The position numbers and the translations under genes were made by a program. Shown one piece after another: positions 1-7,180 of a DNA stretch of 64,000 nt. The notes under the pieces are model-generated. The model worked only from the letters and a program-made list of their open reading frames with translations. It made no database searches and was not told where the DNA came from. Source of the DNA: Planctomycetota bacterium (lineage in GTDB: Bacteria; Planctomycetota; Phycisphaerae; Phycisphaerales; UBA1924); assembly GCA_020831805.1 (NCBI GenBank), contig JAFIFX010000013.1, positions 1 through 64,000 of the forward strand, written 5' to 3'. Within the stretch, counting starts at the first letter, position 1. Every line of letters starts with the position of its first letter.

Positions 1-66
1 AGCGCAACCGGACATGCGCCGAACCTGCGCTACGCGAGATCTAGAGCCGCTCTAGGACAACGCGGC

Positions 67-339
67 TCACGCGGAGCGGTCCCTGCGATCACGGGTGTCC
101 AACTCGTCGAGAAGGGCCTCCACATCGCCGCGATACTCGACGACCCGGCCGGCTCGGATGTCCTCGTATCCCTCGATCACCGCGGCCCGAACCGCCGCGG
201 CCTCTTCGCGCTCCTTGCGTTCACGAAGCACGGAGCGGACGAACTCACTCGGGGTCGAATAGGTCGTTCCGGGTCCGCAGTGCGAGTCGACAAAGGCTCG
301 CAACTCATCGGTCAGGTTCAGATTCAGGGAACGACTCAT
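67..339 (-). CDS. parD: ParD-like type II antitoxin
   Basis: A 90-residue protein with the ParD/CopG ribbon-helix-helix layout. The N-terminus (SLNLNLTDELRAFVDSHC) forms the DNA-contacting strand and first helix, SEFVRSVLRERKER the second helix, and a charged tail from about residue 45 would bind a toxin. ParD proteins neutralise a ParE toxin and repress their own promoter. The ATG at 339 lies downstream of a convincing promoter and palindrome (378-408). A parE gene would normally follow downstream, which here means below position 67, and the window ends there, so a partner cannot be confirmed. The assignment to the ParD family is firm; the exact toxin class is unknown. Confidence 0.8.
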   Translation of the reverse strand: MSRSLNLNLTDELRAFVDSHCGPGTTYSTPSEFVRSVLRERKEREEAAAVRAAVIEGYEDIRAGRVVEYRGDVEALLDELDTRDRRDRSA

Positions 340-378
340 TGGTCACCTTCGTGTTCGCGTGGTGGGGTTTCAATGGAG

Positions 379-408
379 AACATACCAAAATGTGACAATA
401 TTTGTCAA
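379..408 (-). promoter_or_regulatory. Sigma-70-like promoter of the parD-like gene
   Basis: On the minus strand TTGACA (408-403) is followed after 18 bases by TATGTT (384-379), close to the bacterial consensus and clearly AT-rich against the surrounding sequence. It points at the antitoxin start at 339, giving a leader of roughly 30 bases. Confidence 0.6.
393..407. promoter_or_regulatory. Candidate ParD operator
   Basis: TGACA-N5-TGTCA is a perfect inverted repeat that overlaps the -35 box of the promoter at 379-408. Ribbon-helix-helix antitoxins usually repress their own operon from short palindromes of this type. That this particular site is bound is inference. Confidence 0.45.
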
Positions 409-440
409 GGATTGCCACAGATTTACTTGGATTTTGTTCT

Positions 441-1052
441 CTATCGGGCACCTTGGGCGTCCACAACCGCCCCAGCCAGCGATTCCAGACGGGCCAGCAT
501 CCGCTCGGACCGGGCCTTGAAGTACGCGTGGGGAAACACCGCGATCAGGGCGATGGTCAGGCCGAAAGCCGTGGTGTAGAGGGCCTCGGCGATGCCGCCC
601 GCGACGCCGACCGGGTCGGTCACGGACTGGGCGTTGCCGAGCAGGTCGAAGCTCTGGATGATGCCGGTGACGGTGCCGAGGATGCCCAGCAGGGGTGCCG
701 CAGCGATGATCACGCCCAGCGTCGAGGCGGAACGCTCGATCGGGGGGCGGAGCGACTCGATGACGGTCAGGGCGGCGCCCTCGGTCACGGGGCCGTCCAT
801 GGCGTGCAGCGTCCGGATCAGGCCCCCCAGCGGCGTGCCGTCCTTGCGGGCCCGCTCGGCCGCCCGCTTGACGCCGCCCGAGCCGGCTCCCAGGTCCGCC
901 AGGTACAGCGCGAACCGCCTGCCCGTACCCAGGTTCATCGACCACCAGATGGCCCGCTCGACCACCAGCGCGATGGCCAGGATCGAGAGCCCCAGCAGCG
1001 GGTACATCACCCAGCCGCCCGCACGGAAGATGGTCATCGCCTGATCGAACAC
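441..1052 (-). CDS. MotA/TolQ/ExbB-family proton channel protein
   Basis: Inner-membrane protein of the MotA/TolQ/ExbB family, which couples proton flow to a partner of the ExbD/TolR or MotB type. Seen in the sequence: a first membrane segment (WVMYPLLGLSILAIALVVER), a charged cytoplasmic stretch, then two further segments starting near SASTLGVIIAAAPLLGILGT and ALYTTAFGLTIALIAVFPHA, the TolQ-like three-segment plan. About 203 residues with the GTG start at 1052; the ATG at 1037 is equally possible and neither has a clear ribosome-binding site. No ExbD/TolR partner lies next to it; the downstream neighbour is the antitoxin gene. It diverges from the prenyl synthase at 1151. Confidence 0.8.
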   Translation of the reverse strand: MFDQAMTIFRAGGWVMYPLLGLSILAIALVVERAIWWSMNLGTGRRFALYLADLGAGSGGVKRAAERARKDGTPLGGLIRTLHAMDGPVTEGAALTVIESLRPPIERSASTLGVIIAAAPLLGILGTVTGIIQSFDLLGNAQSVTDPVGVAGGIAEALYTTAFGLTIALIAVFPHAYFKARSERMLARLESLAGAVVDAQGAR

Positions 1053-1150
1053 GGGCGGATGGTAGTGGCCCCCGGGCCGCGGAGCGGGGAAACCAGGGAT
1101 CGCGCGGCACACCCCGATGAGCCATGGAACCGGCCGGGTACGATGCGGCG

Positions 1151-2017
1151 ATGGAGAACAGCGGCATCATCAAACGGATCGACGCGGCCCTCGACGACTT
1201 CGTCGGGTCGAGCGAGTTGCCGGAGAACCTCCGGGACGCCATCCGATACGCCCTGCTCGGTGGCGGCAAGCGCCTGCGCCCGCTGCTGGCGTGGCGGTGC
1301 GCCGAGGCGGTGGGCAGCCCGGGCGAGGCGGCGGTCCCGGCCGGGGTCGCGGTGGAACTGATCCACGCCTTCAGCCTGGTCCACGACGACCTGCCGGCGC
1401 TCGACGACGACGACCTGCGGCGTGGCCGGCCCACCCTCCACCGGCACGCGGGTGAGGCCATGGCGATCCTTGCGGGGGACGCCATGATGACCATGGCCTA
1501 CGACATGCTCTGGCAGGCTGAGGGGCTGAGCGATGGTCTGCGGGTCGGGCTGGTGCGGGAACTGGGGCAGGGAACCCGGGCGATGATCGCCGGGCAGGTC
1601 TATGACACCCTGGGAGGTCTACCGGTCGCTTTGGAAGACCGCGAAAAGCTGGAGTTGATCCATCGGAACAAGACCGGGGCGCTGATCCGGGCGTCCTGCC
1701 GCATGGGTGCGATGCTGGGCGGGGCCGACGACTCGGAACTGGCCGCGATCACCCGGTTCGCCGAGGACCTCGGGCTGATCTTCCAGATCGTCGATGACCT
1801 GCTGGATGTCACGGCCAGCCCCGAGGCCGTGGGCAAGGCCACCGGGAAGGACGCCGATGCGGGCAAACTGACCTACCCGATGGTGCTCGGGGTGGATGCG
1901 ACCCGCCGGGAGATCGATCGGGTCCAGACCGACGCGGAAACCGCCCTCAAACCGCTTGGCCACCGGGCGGGCCCACTGCTCGATCTGAGCCGTGCGATGG
2001 CCCGGCGGGACCGGTAA
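1151..2017 (+). CDS. ispA: Polyprenyl diphosphate synthase (FPP/GGPP type)
   Basis: Trans-prenyltransferase of 288 residues that condenses isopentenyl diphosphate with allylic diphosphates in the cytoplasm. The family motifs are present: GGGKRLRPLLAWR near residue 37, the first Asp-rich motif DDLPALDDDD with the following RRGRPT, and the second Asp-rich motif DDLLD about two thirds along. The insert in the first Asp motif (DDxxxxD) is the bacterial type II form typical of farnesyl or geranylgeranyl synthases; chain length cannot be told from sequence. The start at 1151 fits the usual N-terminus. dxs follows 127 bases downstream, so the first and a later step of the MEP/isoprenoid route are neighbours. 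Confidence 0.88.
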   Translation: MENSGIIKRIDAALDDFVGSSELPENLRDAIRYALLGGGKRLRPLLAWRCAEAVGSPGEAAVPAGVAVELIHAFSLVHDDLPALDDDDLRRGRPTLHRHAGEAMAILAGDAMMTMAYDMLWQAEGLSDGLRVGLVRELGQGTRAMIAGQVYDTLGGLPVALEDREKLELIHRNKTGALIRASCRMGAMLGGADDSELAAITRFAEDLGLIFQIVDDLLDVTASPEAVGKATGKDADAGKLTYPMVLGVDATRREIDRVQTDAETALKPLGHRAGPLLDLSRAMARRDR

Positions 2018-2144
2018 ACGCCGAAATGCACCCCGTCGGCCGCCAGGCGAACGCTGTCCACATCCGCGGCGTATTCCGGCAAGCTCTTGCTCTTGGGCTT
2101 AGAATCGCATCGAGTTCTGAACTGTTCCCGAATCCGGGGGTGCC

Positions 2145-4145
2145 ATGACGCTGCTTCAAACCCTGACCGGCCCTTCCGATCTCCGCCAACTCAGCGTCGA
2201 ACAACTCGGCGAGCTGGCGCAGGAGATCCGGGAGGCCATCATCACCCAGGTCTCGTCCACGGGCGGGCACCTGGCGCCGAACCTCGGGGTGGTGGAGCTG
2301 ACGCTGGCCATGCACCGGGTCTTTGACTTCGGGCACGACCGCCTGCTCTTCGATGTCGGGCACCAGTGCTACCCCCACAAACTGATCACCGGTCGGTACC
2401 CCCTGCTCTCCAAGCTGCGCACCCGGGAGGGCATGGCCGGCTTCCCGGAGCCGAACGAGTCCCGGTTCGACCTGTTCCGCGTTGGTCACGCAGGCACGGG
2501 CATCTCGACCGCCGTGGGCATGGCCCGCGGCGACACGCTCAACGGCGAGGGGTACGACCCCAAGTCCAACCCGGACGGTCGGCGTGTGGCGACGATCATC
2601 GGCGACGCGTCGATCGTCAACGGCGTCGCGATGGAAGGGCTCAACGGCGCGGGCGTGCTGAAGCGCCAGTTCCTGGTGGTGCTCAACGACAACGGGATGA
2701 GCATCAGCAAGCCGCAGGGCGCGATGGCCCAGTATTTCGATCGCGTCCGCGTCAGCCACACCTACACGGACTTCAAGAAGGGCGCCAAGGAGTTGCTCAA
2801 GCATGTGCCCGGCGGGGACATGCTCCGCGAGGCCTACCACCGCATGGGCGAGATGACCAAGGCGGCCATCGCCGAGGACTCGTGGTTCGAGAAGTTCGGC
2901 CTGCTGACCGTCGGCCCGATCGACGGTCACGATCTGCCCACGCTGATCGAGTTCCTCACCGAGGCCCGGGACATGGACCGGCCGATGGTGCTCCATGTCA
3001 AGACCGTCAAGGGCAAGGGGCTGGATATCGCCGAGTTGGACGCGACCAAGTTCCACTCGCCCAAGGCCTTCAAGGTTGAGCGCGACGAGGTGCTCGGCTG
3101 CCGCATCGAGATGAAGTCCGGCGGGCGATCGTTCACGGCCGCGTTCGCGGACGCCCTCGTGGACCTCATGGACCGGGACCCCAAGGCCGTGACCGCGACC
3201 GCCGCGATGCCCGACGGCACCGGCGTGATCAAGGCGATGGAGAAGCATCCGGAGCGGAGCTTCGACACCGGCATCTGCGAGAGCCACGCGATGGACATGA
3301 TGGCGGGGATGGCCAAGACCGGCCTCAAGCCGTTCTTCGCGGTGTACTCGACCTTCCTCCAGCGCGCCTTCGACCAGGCCTTCCAGGAGGTCTCGCTGCA
3401 AGGCCTGCCGGTCCGCCTGTGCCTGGACCGCGCGGGACTGGTCGGCGGCGACGGCGCGGTGCACCACGGGTTCTGCGATGTCGCCATCCTGCGGACGCTC
3501 CCTGACGCCGTGCTGACCGCCGCGATCGACGAGCCCAGCCTCCAAGCGGCGCTGGAGTTCATGCGGACCTGGGAGGGCGGGCTGAGCAGCGTGCGGTACC
3601 CGCGCGATGATTGCTCGGAACGCTTCGCCCATCAGGGCTGCCCGGCTTTCGAGCTGGGCAAGGCCCGCCTGCTCACGCCGGAGTTCGCCGATCTGGACAG
3701 CGCCCGGCCCGACGCGGCCGTGCTGGCGTTTGGCACGCCGGCGATCGCCGCGATGGACGCCCGGGAACAGCTCGGCGCGGACTACCGCGTCGCCGTCTGG
3801 GACGCCCGCTTCGCCAAGCCGGTCGATACCGGCCTGATCCGCTCGCTGCTCGAGCGGGGCATCCCGGTGCTGACGCTGGAGGACCACTCCGTCATCGGCG
3901 GCTTCGGCACGGCCGTGATCGAAACGGCCCAAGAGATGGGGCTCGACACCTCCCGGGTCGTTCGCCACGGCATCCCGGACCACTGGATCATGCAGGACTC
4001 CCGCAATCGCCAGCTTGCCGAGGTGGGCTTGGACGCGGCGGGCATCGCCCGCATGATCCGCCACGCGGCCGACCCGGCCCGGCATGACCGCTTCGTGCCA
4101 GCCCGTTCCGAGCCCCTGGCCCGCGAAGCCCACAGCCGGGCCTGA
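2145..4145 (+). CDS. dxs: 1-deoxy-D-xylulose-5-phosphate synthase
   Basis: Thiamine-diphosphate enzyme that joins pyruvate and glyceraldehyde 3-phosphate, the first step of the MEP isoprenoid pathway. It has 666 residues, close to the family length of about 620-660. The N-terminal part carries TGGHLAPNLGVVELT near residue 42 and the TPP-binding stretch GDASIVNGVAMEGLNGAG starting near residue 153, ending in NDN. The normally seen 'GDG' is 'GDA' here, a mild variant. The transketolase-like central domain has GICESHAMDMMAGMA and LDRAGLVGGDGAVHHG, and the C-terminal domain follows. nadK starts 25 bases downstream, and NADPH made with its help feeds later MEP steps, so co-transcription is plausible. 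Confidence 0.93.
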   Translation: MTLLQTLTGPSDLRQLSVEQLGELAQEIREAIITQVSSTGGHLAPNLGVVELTLAMHRVFDFGHDRLLFDVGHQCYPHKLITGRYPLLSKLRTREGMAGFPEPNESRFDLFRVGHAGTGISTAVGMARGDTLNGEGYDPKSNPDGRRVATIIGDASIVNGVAMEGLNGAGVLKRQFLVVLNDNGMSISKPQGAMAQYFDRVRVSHTYTDFKKGAKELLKHVPGGDMLREAYHRMGEMTKAAIAEDSWFEKFGLLTVGPIDGHDLPTLIEFLTEARDMDRPMVLHVKTVKGKGLDIAELDATKFHSPKAFKVERDEVLGCRIEMKSGGRSFTAAFADALVDLMDRDPKAVTATAAMPDGTGVIKAMEKHPERSFDTGICESHAMDMMAGMAKTGLKPFFAVYSTFLQRAFDQAFQEVSLQGLPVRLCLDRAGLVGGDGAVHHGFCDVAILRTLPDAVLTAAIDEPSLQAALEFMRTWEGGLSSVRYPRDDCSERFAHQGCPAFELGKARLLTPEFADLDSARPDAAVLAFGTPAIAAMDAREQLGADYRVAVWDARFAKPVDTGLIRSLLERGIPVLTLEDHSVIGGFGTAVIETAQEMGLDTSRVVRHGIPDHWIMQDSRNRQLAEVGLDAAGIARMIRHAADPARHDRFVPARSEPLAREAHSRA

Positions 4146-4170
4146 ACCCGACGGCCCTACGATCGCTGCC

Positions 4171-5064
4171 ATGGGACGGTCCGCACTGCTCGTCGTCAAT
4201 CCGCGCAAACCCCGGGCCGTCGAAGCCGCGGACGATGTGGCCTCACTCATCACAAAGCACGGGAAACTGATCCGGCATGTCCACTCGGGCGATCTTGCGG
4301 CGACCGTGTCCGACCTGGGGCAGGCCGAACAGCCCGACCTGATCGTCGTGCTCGGCGGCGACGGCACGATCCTTTCGGCCGCCCGCGGCTGCCTGGAACT
4401 CGACACGCCGCTGCTGGGCATCAACACGGGGAAGGTCGGTTTCATGGCCGGCTATGAGCTGGAATCGTTCCGCAAGAACGCCGCGGGCCTGCTGGGTGAC
4501 GCCCCGCTGCGTATCCACACCCACCGGACGCTGGACGGGCAAGTCGTCGATACGGAGGGCCGGACCCAACACCAGGCGACCGCGCTGAATGAACTGGTCG
4601 TGACCGCCGGTCCCCCGTACCGCATGATCACGCTGGACCTGAGTATCGACGGCCAGCCCGGCCCGACCGTATCCGGCGACGGGCTGATCGTCTCCACGCC
4701 GCTGGGTTCCACGGCGTACAACATCTCGGCGGGCGGGCCGATCGTGGCCCCCGGGGTCGACGCCAGCGTCATCACGCCGATAGCTGCCCACTCGCTGAGT
4801 TTTCGCCCGATCGTGCTCGGGGCGGATGTCCCGGTGGACATCGCCGTCCGGTCGATCAACTCGACGGAGGAAGCCGGCACCACCCTGCTCATCGACGGGC
4901 AGGGGCACCACCGGCTCAACGAGGGCGACACCGTGCGCATCCGCAACGGGCGGCGGACCGTGCGCTTCGTGTCCGACCCGGGGGTCAGCTATTGGCGGAC
5001 ACTCCTGGGCAAGATGCACTGGGCCAGCACGCCGACCGGCCGGGTCGGCGAGTTCGACCGCTGA
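4171..5064 (+). CDS. nadK: NAD kinase
   Basis: Phosphorylates NAD to NADP in the cytoplasm. It has 297 residues from the ATG at 4171; an in-frame upstream extension to 4084 overlaps dxs and lacks homology-like sequence. Diagnostic motifs are LGGDGT at residues 61-66, TGKVGFMAGYE about 30 residues later, NELVVTAG, and the conserved STPLGSTAYNISAGGPIV loop. It follows dxs closely. The next gene is convergent, with only three bases between the stops (5064 and 5068). Confidence 0.93.
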   Translation: MGRSALLVVNPRKPRAVEAADDVASLITKHGKLIRHVHSGDLAATVSDLGQAEQPDLIVVLGGDGTILSAARGCLELDTPLLGINTGKVGFMAGYELESFRKNAAGLLGDAPLRIHTHRTLDGQVVDTEGRTQHQATALNELVVTAGPPYRMITLDLSIDGQPGPTVSGDGLIVSTPLGSTAYNISAGGPIVAPGVDASVITPIAAHSLSFRPIVLGADVPVDIAVRSINSTEEAGTTLLIDGQGHHRLNEGDTVRIRNGRRTVRFVSDPGVSYWRTLLGKMHWASTPTGRVGEFDR

Positions 5065-5067
5065 GCC

Positions 5068-7068
5068 TCACCGGCGCCGCCGGGCTGCCGCGAGCCCCAG
5101 CACAACCAGCAGGCCGGTCGCGGGAGCCGGGACGACGCGTGCGAAGACCCCGTTCTGGTTCTGCTCGATCTCGAAGAACAGCCCGCCGCCCAGATCCAGT
5201 CCGAGGAAGTTGGTGAACATCCCGGAGAGGCTGCCCGTCTGGAGCAGGGCGAAGGTGTCGCCGAGGCTTACCGTGGTGTCGAGGCCGAGCATCAGCGACA
5301 GGGTCGCGCCCGGATCGACCTTGGTCGAGACCGCGAAGACCTGTCCGTACAGATCCGGCGTCGTGCCGTTGATGATGAACTCGAGCGTCGAGGTCTCGGT
5401 GAACAGCAGGTTGCCGGCCACCCGGAAGGTGCCCGGCGACACCGTCGCGCGTGAACCGCTGTCGAACGCGCCCTCGACCGATAGTAGATTCTCAACGACG
5501 AAGTCCCCGTCGATATCGAGCGAGCGACCTTCACGCAGCAGCAGGGCGCCGGTCTGGCTGATCCGACGCAGACTCTCAAGGGCGTCGCGCCCGTTGCCGT
5601 CCAGCAGACGCGACCCGTCGCCGCGGAGGAACAGTTCGGACGACAGGACGGTCAAGCGGAGGTTCTGGGCCGAAAGTGTGCCCGCGATGTCGTACGACCC
5701 GCTGGTCAGGACGCCGTCGGGGTTCACGCTCAGCAGACTCCCCGAAATGGCGAGGATCGATTCAGCGCCGACGCGGACCGTCCCCGACTCATCGACGGCC
5801 AGATCGCCGATCGTCTGGAATCCCCGACGGCCTTCCAGGGCGAAGCGACCCCCGGACCCGATCTCATTGAGTGCGTGGATGCCATCGAACGAAGAACCCA
5901 CACCGACAAGCGTCAGATCCGACGCGAGGAACTGGATCCTCGCCGCCCCGGTCCGGAACTCGCCCTCGACCACGAAGGTGCCGCCGAAGATGGCGTCGCC
6001 GTCGATGTTGCCCAGCCCGAAGACCGAGGTGTCGAAGATCGAGTCACGCCCGACCTCGACGCGGCCGAAGTTGACGAAGAAATCCTCGGCGAAGAAGCTC
6101 TGCTGATCGGAGATCGAGAAGCGGCCCTGCTCGGTGACCTCACGCAGGTTCTGGATGGCGTTGAAGAACGAGTTGCCTCCGGAGATATTGACCTCAGTCG
6201 CCAGACGGGTGAAGGTGGAATCGCCGAAGTCGAGGAACGAGTTGTTGCGGATGTTCCAGACGCCCTGCACGAGCGTGTCGTCGATCGTCAGCGAGTTGGT
6301 GGTGTTGAGGATCAGCCCGCCGCCCTCGACGGAGACGGTGCCGTTGTTCTGGAAGATGACATTGTTGATGGTCGTGATGCCGGCCTGGCCGCGGGTCGCG
6401 GGGCCCTGGACCAGATTGCCGTCGTTGATGAGCAGGCCGGTGCCATCGCCGGTGACCTCGCGGTCCTCGGAGCCGGTGATGGTGAACGAGGAGTCCTCGC
6501 CATTCCGGAGACTGCCCTTCATGTCGATGTTCAAACGCGCGGGGCTATCCCAGCTGATGCCTCCCGCCCCGCGGTGATCGACGCTCGTGTTGCAGATGTC
6601 GATCGTGTCCTTGCCCTCCAAACTGATCGAGCCGGTGGTTCGGATCGTGCCGGCAGCCATCAAGGCCGCGTCGTCGAGCGTGAGCACACCGCCGACGGTC
6701 ACCGCCCCGGGCTCCCCCTCGCCGCGGGTGAGCATGCCGCGACGGACGCGGAGGTCGTTGTTGACGGTGAAGTTCCGCAGCCCGAGGTCCAGCGTGGCAC
6801 CGCCCCACAGCAGCGAGAAGTTCTCGAGCGTGACATCGATGTCCAGGAGGACCTGATACGGCAGGTCCTGCAGATCCAGTATCGCGTTGAACAGCGACGG
6901 ACCCGTGTTGTTGGGAACCAGATCGGGCGACCAGTTGGCCGAGTTCGACCAGACACCGCCGTCCGGATTGTTCCAGAACACATCCTGCGGCGTACCCCCC
7001 TGAGCCCACGCCGTCCCACACACCGCGACCAGAACGCTCGCGACGATCCCTGCGCGCATCGACCTCAT
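5068..7068 (-). CDS. Exported beta-repeat protein with PEP-CTERM-like tail
   Basis: A 666-residue secreted protein of unknown function. It begins with a signal peptide (VASVLVAVCGTAWA, cleavage expected before QGG), followed by VWSNSANWSPDLVP, the opening motif of many autotransporter-like beta-helix proteins. A long, weakly repetitive beta-rich region then has recurring patterns of the form 'LxVxxxGxLxxxG'. The C-terminus is VPAPATGLLVVLGLAAARRRR: a short VP-x-P motif, a hydrophobic segment and an Arg cluster, the layout of PEP-CTERM sorting tails but with Ala in place of Glu. The start at 7068 is supported by GAGGAG six bases upstream. Likely surface or matrix material; no enzyme domain is seen. 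Confidence 0.75.
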   Translation of the reverse strand: MRSMRAGIVASVLVAVCGTAWAQGGTPQDVFWNNPDGGVWSNSANWSPDLVPNNTGPSLFNAILDLQDLPYQVLLDIDVTLENFSLLWGGATLDLGLRNFTVNNDLRVRRGMLTRGEGEPGAVTVGGVLTLDDAALMAAGTIRTTGSISLEGKDTIDICNTSVDHRGAGGISWDSPARLNIDMKGSLRNGEDSSFTITGSEDREVTGDGTGLLINDGNLVQGPATRGQAGITTINNVIFQNNGTVSVEGGGLILNTTNSLTIDDTLVQGVWNIRNNSFLDFGDSTFTRLATEVNISGGNSFFNAIQNLREVTEQGRFSISDQQSFFAEDFFVNFGRVEVGRDSIFDTSVFGLGNIDGDAIFGGTFVVEGEFRTGAARIQFLASDLTLVGVGSSFDGIHALNEIGSGGRFALEGRRGFQTIGDLAVDESGTVRVGAESILAISGSLLSVNPDGVLTSGSYDIAGTLSAQNLRLTVLSSELFLRGDGSRLLDGNGRDALESLRRISQTGALLLREGRSLDIDGDFVVENLLSVEGAFDSGSRATVSPGTFRVAGNLLFTETSTLEFIINGTTPDLYGQVFAVSTKVDPGATLSLMLGLDTTVSLGDTFALLQTGSLSGMFTNFLGLDLGGGLFFEIEQNQNGVFARVVPAPATGLLVVLGLAAARRRR

Positions 7069-7180
7069 CGTTTGCTCCTCTCTCGTAGGGGATAGTATGG
7101 CCGGAATATCCCCCCCTGATCCAGCGAAAAGTCCGCAGATACGGCCGAAGAAGCGAAAGATCGCGAAATAGTATATAGGC

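Noticed and set aside
41..55. Short inverted repeat CTAGAG-CCG-CTCTAG after the antitoxin gene
   Set aside because: Only six base pairs and no T-run; a toxin gene is expected to continue here, so a terminator is unlikely.
1947..4445. An 832-codon open frame on the minus strand opposite dxs and nadK
   Set aside because: It is a shadow of two housekeeping genes; composition is not protein-like.
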